Shown here in pieces: positions 13,705-45,392 of a DNA stretch of 64,000 nt (positions are counted from its first letter, which is position 1; every line of letters starts with the position of its first letter). Under the pieces are notes generated by a model. The model searched no databases, was not told the origin of the DNA, and saw nothing but the letters and a program-made list of their open reading frames with translations. Origin of the DNA: Monomorium pharaonis (taxonomy: Eukaryota; Arthropoda; Insecta; Hymenoptera; Formicidae). The stretch lies in contig NC_050468.1 of NCBI RefSeq assembly GCF_013373865.1, positions 20,664,774 to 20,728,773 on the forward strand, read 5' to 3'. Made by a program: the position numbers and the translations under genes.

Positions 13705-14485
13705 TAATATATAACAGATATACCTTTACAATTTTATCATTTTTTAAATAATTCTTTATTCCATGATAAAAGCTGAAAAAGAAGAAAATTTCTTATCCTG
13801 TATATATTTTAAATGCTTAACCTCTGATATATAATTATTCCATAATTTTTCATAACAAAAAAATATTAAATTAATATTTTATAAATATAAATTAACACAA
13901 AACAATTTAATATAAAAGGTATCACATATGCATTAGTTTTTATATTATACCTTCTCTTATTCTCCTGTTTAAAATAATTTGCAGATATTAAAAATTAAAA
14001 AATTCTACGTTTTATCATGAAGCTATAACACATCTTCCAACGATCTAACGCTAATATATAAAATTTTTCAATAAAAACAGAAAAAATCGGTACTGAAATA
14101 TAAGCTTGCATTGTTTTATAGTGGAAAAGAATAGATTTTGAAATTTAAATCCTGCATATTTTCGCGATTCCCAACGCTTCTCTTAATAAATGGTAGGTCG
14201 TCTTTAGTTTGGGACTTGCAACAGAAACGTGAAGACTACGACAACCGGATCCCAAGTTCAATGTCAATGCCCTAGGGCGCGTCTCTCCTCGATGGTCTTA
14301 CAATTGATACTTTTCCTTGGGAACAAGTTTTTAGTAGGGACAGCAAGCAGGCGCGTGTGAAGTAAGAACGTGCGTCGTTTATATATATTGCGCCATCGGG
14401 ATATCATTGTTATCAGCATATTATTATTATTATTTATCAAAATTATTAAAATTTTCATAATAAAAAATTTTTCTATGTATTACGA

Positions 14486-14582
14486 ACCCACACTCAATAA
14501 AAATATGTGAAATCCATGTTATCGCCAATATTATGTCGAATCCACGTAACAATAACATGGGTTTCACGTATTATTTTTGTCG
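14486..14582. mobile_element. short inverted-repeat element (MITE-like)
   Basis: The left arm (reads ATGTGAAATCCATGTTAT) pairs with the right arm (reads ATAACATGGGTTTCACGTAT) across a short centre that also contains an imperfect internal repeat. It is non-coding and sits in the flank upstream of lysozyme copy 2, next to flank words shared with 360-590. Confidence 0.55.
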
Positions 14583-15586
14583 GACAATGAAAGAAATTCC
14601 GTTTTATAAGCGCTCAACAAATGATGGTAGTCCAATTAATCGACATATGTTTACTTATCATTCATTACGGAGATAAAACATTGGACATTCCCATTGCCTC
14701 ATGTTTGTATAATTCTGGTCCAAAGCTACGATATCTTTTTCTGCCTGTTTCTTGTTTTCAAGACTGCTGATAATAGATATCAATTTTTAGACTTACTTGA
14801 TTAAGGTGCAACTTATTTAATTTTAAGGCACAATTCCTAAAATTTTTTGTTTTTTGACATTTCAAAAGCATAGTAATGAAAACAATATTATTTTGAAATT
14901 CAACAAATATTAAAAAATTTATTTAAAAATAATTTTTAATTATTAAGAGGAAAAAATTTTATGAATACTTGTTAGAATCAAAATAATAAATTGCTTGTCA
15001 ATTTGTAAAATTTTCATGACCGTTTCAAGCTCGATAAAAATGTGGCACGCAGTTCATATGAGATTGTAAAATTCACAGAAATTATTGTTAGGTACCAAGA
15101 TTCGTCGCAATACTACTGAAAGATCGACATTGACAATTCTTACATGTATATGTAATTCCAGCACATATTGCATTTCCTATATTATACATATTTTCAATTT
15201 AGAAAATTATTGTTTTACAATTGTATTAAAATTTTTACATTAGTATCAATATATCAATGTACTTTTCAAATTATATTATTTGATACAGATAACATATATA
15301 TTCGTGAATTTCGTGACTCTAAAAAATTAAAATGTATAAAATGTTTGAAAATGTATAAAGACAAATGATTACTTTTGCGTATTCATATTTTTAATATTGT
15401 CTGATAATGTATGTATGTGAGGTATTAAAATGAACACATGCAATGATGCTCTAATAGAATTATATTATTTTGAAAAGTGTCGTTAGGAATCCTTCAGGCA
15501 TATTAAAAGATTAACAAATTGCGTATGTACAAACAATTAATATTTATTAATTCAATATTAAAAGTAATGAGCTGTGTATTTATTTC

Positions 15587-17287
15587 TTAGATCTTGTTGA
15601 ACGAAGCAATGTCTACAGATTGAACTAACTCTTCGAAATCTTGAATCTGTTCAATCAGCAAATCCACTGATACTTTTTCGTCTTCTATCACACACATTAT
15701 TTGTAACTTGGACATGCCATAGCCCACTGGAACAAGTTTTGCTAAAAAATATAAAATTCAATTATACAATTTGCTTATATCAATCTAGATATATGTATCG
15801 ATACACAAATAAGGTATATGACTTACATCCACCCCAAAGAAGACCATCCATTTCAATCGATCTCACTGCAGTTTCTACTTGCTGCATATCAATTTCATCT
15901 CCCCAGGTCTTTACATCTAATACGACACTTGACTTGGCGATAACCGTGGGCTTTTTCGATTTTTTGTCCGCATACGCCTTTAATCTTTCTTCCCTGACTT
16001 TCGCTGCTTCCGCATCCTCTTCTTCGTCTGAGCCAAATAGATCTAGGTCATCGTCATCATCGTTTGCCTTTGTTGTGGACGAAGCTAAGGCTGAGGATGG
16101 GGCTGGGGCCTTAGCTGAGGCGCCAAAGATGTCAGGTACTTTCTTTACTCCAGGAAGTGTCTTTAAATCGTATGTTTTTATGTGGTTGTACCAACGGCGT
16201 ACGTGATGATTAGAAGACTGTGTCGGTGGTTTTCCCAGTGCCTCGAATACTGCAGCATCAGCCTGAGTTGGTTGATATCTGTTGAACATAAATTCTATAA
16301 CATTTTGCAAAGTTAATCTTTATTACATCAATTTGAAACACATAATAAATATTGATAAAAAAGACTTACATTTCTTTTGCAATGCTTTGTCTGTAAATGC
16401 TAATATTGCTTTAATATTATTAATTATTGAGTCACATATGATATATTCATTTTTTAACTCTTTATTACCAGTCTTACTATAAATAAATTAAAAAATAATA
16501 TATATTATAGATGGTATAGGTAATATATACAATTTTCAAAAAATAAATGGAAGTTTTTAAAACCAACTTTATTATCTACATAAAGAACTATCTGTGTAAT
16601 ATTTTTGATTTTGTAATACACATTATCACAGCATTTAAAAAAAAGATACAAAAAAGTAACAAATATGTGAATGGAGAACATTCTGAACCATGTATACCAG
16701 AAATGATTGAGATTTTTACTCATACATGTTCAGAAACATATGATGCAGATATTAACAATCATATACGGAGAACCATATAAATAAGCGAGTTCGTCAAAGA
16801 ACTTCTAAACTTCTACAAAAGATTCAATGAAGATGGAAATAGCAAAGAAGAGACGTAAAAAATGCGAAATATGCGTGTGGGGGAAATTTGTCCAGTGTGC
16901 GAATGTGTGCATCCATGCAACACATGTCCATACGTGATGCTGGAAACAGCGCGTACTTCTACTTCGACCGAGGGCTGCAAATTAGGATGCTGCGCAGTTG
17001 CTCACGATGGAACGAGAGAATCTCTTCTCGCGAGAGAATTACGGCGAGAAAGAGAGAAACAGAGTGTGTGTGCGTGTGCGTGCGTGTGTGTATATGTACC
17101 GTGTACATAGAATCAGAATCGGAAATAGAGCCAAGATGCCGACAAGCAGAGCACGTGTACCGGGAGATGTTAGTGTCTTGCCGAAAACGTGCTAAAAGTA
17201 GGCTCACCCCTCGATGTAACTGCGATCGGCGAGGTAATCGTTAAGGTATCCGACGCCCTTATCGGTCTTCAGGTCACAGACAGACAT
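15587..17287 (-). CDS. eEF1beta: translation elongation factor 1-beta (eEF1B nucleotide exchange subunit)
   Basis: Three exons on the minus strand: 17287-17208, 16278-15827 and 15741-15587, phases 2 and 1, giving 228 residues. The protein is the exchange factor that reloads eEF1A with GTP in the cytosol. It starts MSVCDLKTDKGV, followed by a GST-C-like N-terminal segment (through VRRWYNHI, about residue 60). Next come a linker, an acidic run DDDDDLDLFGSDEEED (about residues 105-120; the Ser is in a casein kinase 2 context), and the C-terminal exchange domain with VLDVKTW, MDGLLWGGSKLVPVGYG and the family ending VDIASFNKI. The last residues fit the family exactly, so the stop is secure. The start is set by the conserved N-terminus in exon 1 within a CpG-rich island. 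A poly(A) signal candidate on the minus strand lies at 15543-15548. Length matches animal family members. Confidence 0.96.
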
Positions 17288-17570
17288 AGCGACAACGTGT
17301 TGCAGGTGAATAAATAATTAACCGTGAACTCGAGACGATCGGCAACGGAAACCCCTTCTGACTTCTTCGTCTGGTCGCCGAAAGAGAGAGCTGCGCACCG
17401 CACGACGAGGTGACGGCGACGGCCACCGCGGCCGGATCCAACCCGGGCATAGCTCGATTTCAGAGTAGCGATGTGACGTTTATTCCGGCGTGTGTCTGGC
17501 GCGCCTTCAGGTGCGTTTTCACCGCGTGCCGCTCCAATCGTTTGAGCGCGACAAAATAAATCACGTGACT
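17288..17570 (-). promoter_or_regulatory. CpG-rich promoter region of elongation factor 1-beta
   Basis: A GC-rich island in an AT-rich background upstream of the elongation factor start codon. On the minus strand a pyrimidine tract CTCTCTCTTTCGG at 17391-17379 could be a TOP-type transcription start, as expected for translation-factor genes. A TCACGTGA E-box lies at 17561-17568. No TATA box is evident. The exact start is unproven. Confidence 0.4.
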
Positions 17571-17770
17571 ACGTTTGCTGCTAAACTATTTTAGCGGTAA
17601 ATTTGTACATAAAAATCGATAGAAGCGACAAAATTAAAAGATAAAAACAATGGTTGCAAGGCTTTCAGTATTATTATCGTTTATAAAAAACAATTGTGTA
17701 TTATGGCTTCCAAGAAAAAGAAATATTATAATTGGATATTATAATGGAATAACTTATTAATTCAGAGCAA

Positions 17771-17860
17771 AACTATATAGTATACACAGTTTTGTGATTA
17801 ATTGAGACAGTACTTAAGACAATCGTAAATTATAAGAATCGACTGTGCATGAATACCAAC
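17771..17860 (+). mobile_element. partial copy of the TTAGGC-end MITE family
   Basis: It shares TTTTGTGATTAA, an ACTTAAGA word, and an end resembling GAATCGACTGTGCATGAATACC with the fuller copy at 24161-24327. The left end appears missing. Confidence 0.5.
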
Positions 17861-18160
17861 ATGATAAATTTATGACAAAAAATTATTAAAAAATTGAGTT
17901 TGATTGAAAATTTATGCCTTATTAATGTATATTAATAAATATTCTTTGCTTTAATTGAAAATAAAATTATTTTTTATATAAATTTTAATTAGAATAGAGA
18001 ATAATTTGTAATTGATGGCAATATAACAATAAATATGCATATAAATTTGGTAATTTAACGTTAACAATGTTTTGAATAAAAAGTCAAGAATTGTTAAACT
18101 GTTTGACTAAATAATTAATTCATTTTACATTTAATTTATAAATTGCTATTAGTATGCTAT

Positions 18161-18247
18161 GGCTGCGTTTCAAAATTTACTGTCAATACTGAAAATCTAT
18201 AGTACACATAGATTTTCAATACTGATAATAAATTTCGAAACACAGCC
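18161..18247. mobile_element. 87-base fold-back element
   Basis: Two arms of about 41 bases (starting GGCTGCGTTTC and ending GAAACACAGCC) pair almost fully around a 4-base loop (ACAC). Such near-perfect hairpins with GGCTG ends are typical of very short non-autonomous DNA transposons. It contains no gene. Confidence 0.7.
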
Positions 18248-21200
18248 TAAATAAAAGTATCCACAGAAAATAAAACAGATCTTTAATGCATAAAAGACAC
18301 CATTAAGGATCATGCGCAGTATCTTTATAATATTAAATTATCATATTCTTACTTACCGACATTTAAACATTTTTTAATTAAATTTAAAAAGCGGACTTTG
18401 AGCGACAATTTTCCTTCTCAAGAAAGATTCTATGCATGAAAATATACGAATTCACAAAGTTAGAGGAAAAAAGAAGAAGAAAGCATTATATACTGCATAT
18501 AGTTTACCGAATATTTTAACGTTTCAGTTGAAATTGCTCGATTACGATAATGTAAAATATGAAGAAAGTTATTTTTGCTACCAGTGGTAGGGGTCACATT
18601 CTGTCTTTCTAATCAGTAACGTATGTAGTAGGATGATTGTGCATCCTGTATTATAGTTAAAATAATTTTTTATTTATGTATATAATTTATATATGATTAT
18701 ACATGAGCAATTTTTTCCAGTTTTTTATATTTAATTAACTTTTTGTAAAAGAAATAATCCAAAATTTATCTTTTTAATTAGTTTTTGTTTTTTTAGTATA
18801 ACTACTATTTTTTTATATCAAACATTTTTACACAAAAAAGAAATTAGTATAAATATATATAATATGGACATATTTTGCATATAATTATATATTTATATAT
18901 GTATAAATATCTTTTTATATGAAAAATTTCGTACCGAGCAGGTATTCATATTGTTGATAAAACCTTGGAAATTCTGGACATTTTGGAGAAATTGAGGAGA
19001 GTGGTAAAAAGAATTCGATTAAGAAGTCGTGTCTAAACAGTTCTAAACGAATGCCATCCAGGCCAGTGAGTATGGCCCACTTGAGCATTTACAAAGGTCT
19101 GACGTTATCGAAGCGTAAGTTGTTTATCCCGTCTCCCAAGTGATTGATAAAACGCAAAAATAAAAAGCGATAAAAATAAGAAACGACTAAGTATTACATA
19201 TAGTTTGTTGCAAAATTGTAATTTATAATTCTTATTCTGTTTATTTTCTCTTACTTTAACTCTCTTTATCTTCCTTTATCTCTTTTTATTTCTTTACCTC
19301 CCATTACACTTCAATTATTACTTCTAATATAAATAATTATACAAAATATCTATTTAGAATAAAGCTATAGACATCAAAATTGATTCTGAATTGTGTAAAC
19401 GTAGTAATCTTGTCTTTAACAAATGCCATATATTAGGGGAATAGGTTTTACGATTTAATTTTTTAAAAACGTAGAAAAACAGGAAGACTTCAAGCATCTG
19501 ATTCTCGCGTGCAAGAGTATGTATTGAGCAAATTAACGCTTACGTCTAAGAAGCTTGTGAGATTTAACTATACGTGGCTATTTTAGCTCATTTTATGTAT
19601 TACCCACTCATGATCTGTAAGTTAATTACAAAACAGCGGAAGTTTTTGCGCTGTCTTATTACGACCCATTCATACATGAAATAAATAGGTTTTTTTTCTA
19701 AAGTATTCAACTGACTACATAGCTGAAAATATTAATAATTATATAAGACGTTCAAGCTGATTCCTAAAATGTTAAAACATATTTCACACGAATTAAATGT
19801 TGAAATGTATCTTACATGAATTCAATTTATAATTAAAAATTACTTATCTTTTCGTAAACAAGACGATTGCATAGTCAGTTTAAATATACGATATGTGTAC
19901 ATACCAATGCTATTTCCGGTGCATAAGAAACGCGAACTTGTACTAGGTAGTTATGCATATGTATTATATACGACGTATAACGAATACGTACATATACAAA
20001 AAAAATTCAGATACTAGATTGAATTAAAGGATTAGATCAGAAAAACGAAAAAATTTATTTTTATTTTTTGTCGTTAAAAAATTTGTAAATTTTTATTGAT
20101 AATAGAGAAAATACTTCTCAAAATTTAAAAAATCAAGAAATTTATGAATGTTTTTTTTAACACAGCTGTTCATATACATACATTACATAACATTATTTTG
20201 TTATGTACACATTAACCTTTCTTTGCTTATTGCTTATTTTTCAATACTACAACTAGCAGTTTTATTACAAAAATTTTAAATATTATTCATTTATAGTTTT
20301 CTTTAAAAATTATGATAATTAAAGAACTTTTTTCTAAAGAACAGTGTTATTGTATTTTAGGAAGCAGACAAAATCTGTAAAAAAATTTGGACAGACATAT
20401 ATTAGTAATTAAATACAGCACATAATTTACTTTAGTAATAAAATTTATAAATGCATAGATTTACTTCACTTTAAACATTTCTTACATATAAACAAAATTT
20501 TTAATATAGAATATAATTCAAAAAACTTAAATGATAATGTTTAATTGTATTTTTATTAATAGAAATTATTATAGATAATTTAATAGAAAAAAGTTGGCAA
20601 TATCACACGTGTCTCATGATAAAAATTTAAAGATATTGTATACACATAAATACCATTAATAAAAATTTATAAACTGAAAAATCAAAACTCACTATTCAAT
20701 TCGTTAAACTGCAATAGATGTTCATATCTTGCTTTTGGAATGTAAATGTATATCTAAGTACTTTTTTCAAGGCATATAATATTTTAGTACTTGAACGATT
20801 CGTATAATTCAAATTGTAGATTTAAAAAATAAGTTACATATTATATATTCTCCGCGTTACATATTATATATTTTCCGTGAAGAGTGAAATTAATTAATAA
20901 TAATTTATTAGTAAAAATAATAAGTAAAAATCATATTTTTTAATCATGATAATTGTAGAATAATATAACTTTTGAAAAATTATAATAACAAATAATAAGT
21001 ATAATAATAAGTATAATAAATAAATATATTTTCTATTATATCTAAATATTTATAAAAATTTTTAATATAGATTTATGTAAATAGATTAAGGTAAAACCAT
21101 GTCTTTTTACGTATAAGCTGTCCATTAATTTTATTTTATTTATTTATTTTTAAATGTCTTGTATCATTCTGTTAGCCTTGGCCTGGCGATAGCGCGGTCG

Positions 21201-22530
21201 CATTTGTATGCCTACTATTTTTTTCACGGACATTTGAATTATTTATCTATCGAAAAGAAATAAAACATTCACGTCGCACGGTTCTTTCCTTCTTATCCGA
21301 TACGTTAAATCGTGGATCTACGATATGAGAGTACTTGATATGAGAATACTTAACATTTTTTTAAATTTAGGATACAAAATGACGGTGTGACAGGCTAGTA
21401 AGATGATGTAACTGGCTAGCTCAAACAATTTTCATCTGATTTACTTGAAATTTTAACTGTAACTTCTTAGATTTTCTATTGCGATACATACGATCGATTT
21501 TTAAGAAATATTAATTTTTCGCGAAAAGGCAATAGTTTGAAAAAAAATTTTCAATTTTACCCGAAAAACCGGCTGTTTATTTAAAAAAGTATTAATCATT
21601 TGTAAAAATTTACAATAAAATTAGCAATTAAGATTCAAACTAAATATTTTTAGACCGTGCAAACATTTCCATTATTTTAACATATAATTTAAACTTTAGC
21701 ATGTGTTTCTAAGGTTTTTAGTATCATAAATTGTGTCATCAATCGATGTTTAAATTTTATTATGAGCCATTTACATATATGTATATAATTACAATTGTAT
21801 TTATATATGTGGTTGCCAATACAGCATTCAAAAATATTTTAATGAAGTATTCCTGACGCCTATCCCTATATTTTTATAATAACCTCTAAATATTGATGTA
21901 TATTTATCACTTGATTATTACACATTCTCCTGATTCAATCAATTCTATGAAACGTTTATTATTTTATAATCCACAAGAATATTCTATGTATATTTTTGTA
22001 CAAAATGATTCATTATTAGCAGCCATTGTGACAAAAAATAATGCTTTTATATAACGAATTTAAAGTCAAAAATAACAATAAAATTTACTTCCCAAAAAAC
22101 AAAGATTTGCTTCTTTAAAAGTTTTTTTAAGTTTATTCACAACTTAATAAGTTTATTATTGATATTAATTATCATACTTGTAAATTTGATTATCTAGAAA
22201 TAGCTAGGGATTTAAATGATTATGTTATTTTATGTCTGAATTATTTTTTCACATAACTGACCTTTTTCTTACGCAATCAATAATAAAAGTTAGATAATTT
22301 AGTATTTAAGAAAATTTATCTCTAACGAATGTACCGGATATATGGATAAACTTATATTTAAGAACATCTCTCAAATTAACGGGTATGTCAGATATACAAA
22401 TAATCGTTTATATTTAACTCGAGAGTGATCCAATCCCGATCATTTTGTCTCGTTACTTTTTCGTTTTTTTTTTTTAATTTATAAATAGGTGCATTATTCT
22501 TACACTAAAAAAAAGTTATTAATTTGACTA

Positions 22531-22800
22531 ATAGCGAATTCGGTTGCTTGCACTAGTGCGCACTGAGTGCGCAACTAAGGCTTGTTTACATACTTTACAT
22601 CAGTATTCTTATATTTAAGAATACATGTTCAAAAACTATTTAACCAAAAAAATAATTCTATGGATGTTGTACAGATCATTTTACTGGTTAAGAAGTATTT
22701 TAAGAAGAATTTAAGATGATTCTTAAATATAAAAATTGACTATAAACAAGCCTTAATATACACTCAGTGCGCACTAGTGCAAGCAACCAAATTCGCTATA
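22531..22800. mobile_element. MITE with long terminal inverted repeats
   Basis: The left end (reads GCTTGCACTAGTGCGCACTG) and its reverse complement at the right end form inverted repeats of about 60 bases. Directly inside them is a second pair starting AAGGCTTGTTTA, whose right end resembles the TTAGGC-end family at 24161 and 36213. Either the repeat is one long terminal inverted repeat or one element sits inside another. TA at both edges would fit a mariner-type target. Confidence 0.75.
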
Positions 22801-24160
22801 AATTTTCACATTTCTTCAATTCAAGTATTATATGTATTTTAGTAACATATATAATTTAAATACTTGAATTTATAAGTTCTAATTTTTTATGTATTTAAAC
22901 AAGTCTCAAATTTATTACCCCATCTCTTTCTCAACACGATATTCAATCATAAATATTTACTATTAATTTTTTAAATATTATACAAATATTTTATATATAT
23001 TTTTTATATACATGAAGCAAAAAATTATAAAATCTTTATTTAACATATAATTAAAATTTAAACTAAATATTTTATACAATACTTACAGTAAATAAAAAAT
23101 TTTTATATATGTATAAATATGTATAAATAAATATTTATACATATTTATGACAAATGTTTTAATTTAATACCACAAAAATATTTATAAATATTTGTAATAT
23201 ACTCAAATAATTATTATATGAACATTTTTTAAATCGTTTATAAATATAATGTGTTTGAATTTATTAATTTTCTATGTATTGACTTTATTTAGAAACCTTT
23301 ATTACATACCGATTAAAAAAAATTTGTTTCAACATATCTATTTTATTTCTAAGAGCAAATAATGATTCATTATGTAATAATGATTCATTAATTACCTCGC
23401 TTCTCGACAGAAGCTGTGAAATAAAATGTAGAGGAATAGATATTATATGTCGTTTGACAGTCTTAGTTTCCAAGATAGAAAACATGTTGCTTGATATAAA
23501 TTTTTAATAATTTTTAAAAATGTTTTATAAAAACAGATAATTGTTTTCTTGTTATATATATTACCCAGACAATTCGTTTTGAAAACGGAAGTGATTTTGA
23601 TACTACTAATTTCAATGAGACACAGATACAAACTCAACAAAAATACAGATCGGAGTGTATGTCGAATATAAGGAAAAAATAACAAAAGCGTAAAGGTTAA
23701 TTTACAAAGTATGTACTCTTAGCTTCCTATTTCTAGTTTGTTATCTACTGCTTGTCTTTTTGCTGTTTTATCGAAATTGGCGAGATAAAAATGAACAAAC
23801 TCTGAAAGACATACGAAACACTTGATAAAATAGTATACGAAGAAATAAAGAGATAATAAGCAAAAAGCACATTGTAGATTAGTCTTGAACGAAATTTTCA
23901 GGAATGTAAATTGGAAGTGGAATGTAAAAGAGATGTTTTTTGTCTTTTTAATTTACACTTGCTAAAAGTTAAAAATAAAATTAAAATTTCTGCAATTTCT
24001 TTTTCTGTATATTTAACTTATGTTCTAATTTTTTTGCCACAAAACTAAATGAAATTTATTAAGAATAAAATGCTTTCTTTCTTACATTCTTGCGTCGAAA
24101 AAATAAAATTTATATAACAGCAAAGTTTTTTACTCATCCAAAATTCATATCCTTTTATTC

Positions 24161-24327
24161 TAAGGCCAATATTTATAGTTGATTTTTATTTCAAGACCGT
24201 TTCAAGTAATGTTTTAAGGTGCTAATGTGTATGCTAATACGATTTTGTGATTAACTGATGACATTTTAAGTTATAACAATACTTAAGATGACTTCAAAGT
24301 TAAGAATTGACTATGCATACCAGCTTA
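24161..24327 (+). mobile_element. MITE, TTAGGC-end family, near-complete copy
   Basis: It begins TAAGGCCAATATTTATAGTT and ends with a matching inverted end (TTGACTATGCATACCAGCTTA). The interior has TTTTGTGATTAACTGATGACAT and ACAATACTTAAGATG, which recur at 36213-36363 in the opposite orientation. Non-coding. Confidence 0.7.
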
Positions 24328-25019
24328 AGAGATTCCTAGAAACCTGATGAAAATTTATATGATAAAAACAAAATTTATGACGCATATTATTTTATAGTAT
24401 AGTATTGATCTGTTGAAACTTGTTGAGCTATAGAAATCGTGATTGTTTACGTATACATAATATAAAAGTTTAAGTATGATAAGATTAGTTAAAAATTTAT
24501 TTATTTAATTTAATTAATTTAAATTCAATAAATTAATTTTCAAAATAATTTAATTTAGATAAGTTACGCCATTCTAATTTAATATAAATAATACCTACTT
24601 TTCGAAAATAACTTTTAATTTGAGGTAATTTAATCTTAACGCAACTTTTAATTGCATTTATAGTTTTTGTTCATACAACTTTTAACATTTAAATTATTCC
24701 TGACAAGTAAACCATTAACTTAGATAAACTTTATTGGTTAAAAACGTAGTAAAAAAATATATAGTAACTTAATTATTTTAATAATCTACAATGTATTATA
24801 GTTAATGACTTTTAATATATAAAAACTAGCTCATTCCAAATGACTGTCTCAGGCAAGAAGAGAATCGAAGTAATTATTTCCAAATTAATATTAGCGATAT
24901 TTTCGAAACTGAAATCTTACAATTGAGGAGGGGAGGGGGTTTCCTGTTTTCAATTATCTATACATTTTTCATCGCTCAAAATATATCTTAATTGTATTAT
25001 TGTGACGAGCGTGTTGTTA

Positions 25020-25680
25020 TTGTACAGCTGTGAAATCTGGCGTTGTGCCGAGGAAGTCGATTTCAAGGTAACCAATCATGTGACTAATATAAACGCTCGT
25101 GACTTATATATGACATATATGAACGCTCTAAAAAACTTTAATGAGTGTTATTAGTATTTGTTTTTTTTTTGCGCATGCCGCTATCGTGAAAACTATCGAG
25201 GCAACAGGCCTTATCTGAGCGCATCACCAAGTAATAAGATATGCGGTTGCACGCTCCGCATGATCGGCATGATTCAAGTTGCGGCGGGTCGATAGCCGAA
25301 CCCGAATATCACTAGGTGGCGTTCGCGGCAGCGAGGCGGCGACGGCCGACGACAGCCGAGCATCGCGCGACGATGACGGAAGACGGAACGGTAGGGAAGT
25401 AGGGAACAGGCGACGACTGCGACGAGGAGGCATTGACGGCAGTCGATGGCAACGGTCGGGTGGTGCGGTTGATTCTGGTTGTGCGCAAGTAAAAGGTCGC
25501 GAGTCGAGGAGGAGCCGCGCAACAAACGTCAGAAAAGGAAGAGGAGGAGGAGGAGAAGAGTGCTCCGCGTTCGTGTGCGATGAACGCGACGTGATCCGCG
25601 AGTAGTAGAGCGAGTTAACAAAAGTGCGACTTTGGCACGAGAAAGCGAATACGTTGGGCAGTGCGTAATAACGCCACGCG
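25020..25680 (+). promoter_or_regulatory. CpG-rich promoter region of NPC1
   Basis: The sequence turns sharply GC-rich at about 25.25 kb and stays so through the first coding exon. At 25072-25084 a CCAAT box overlaps TCATGTGAC, an M-box type site. Upstream of the start codon I see no TATA box. The transcription start was not located. Confidence 0.45.

Positions 25681-45392
<19,712 letters not shown>

Larger units (their letters stand above)
17571..25000. other. AT-rich intergenic region between elongation factor 1-beta and NPC1
   Basis: About 7.4 kb with no exon I can support on either strand. Recognisable contents are small inverted-repeat elements at 17771-17860, 18161-18247, 22531-22800 and 24161-24327. 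The rest is AT-rich simple sequence. Confidence 0.6.

Noticed and set aside
15739..16206. 155-residue plus-strand frame
   Set aside because: It is antisense to exon 2 of elongation factor 1-beta, whose protein match is unambiguous.
16862..17244. Plus-strand open frames over the elongation factor 1-beta first intron and exon
   Set aside because: They lie opposite the real first exon in a CpG-rich and GT-repeat region, and their Cys/Arg-rich composition follows from the repeat.
18946..19140. Open stretch reading MPSRPVSMAHLSIYKG, faintly like the RPLSPHLTIY segment of succinate dehydrogenase cytochrome b
   Set aside because: The frame has a stop near 18960 before any usable acceptor, the match is only a few residues with an extra residue, and no neighbouring exon continues the protein.
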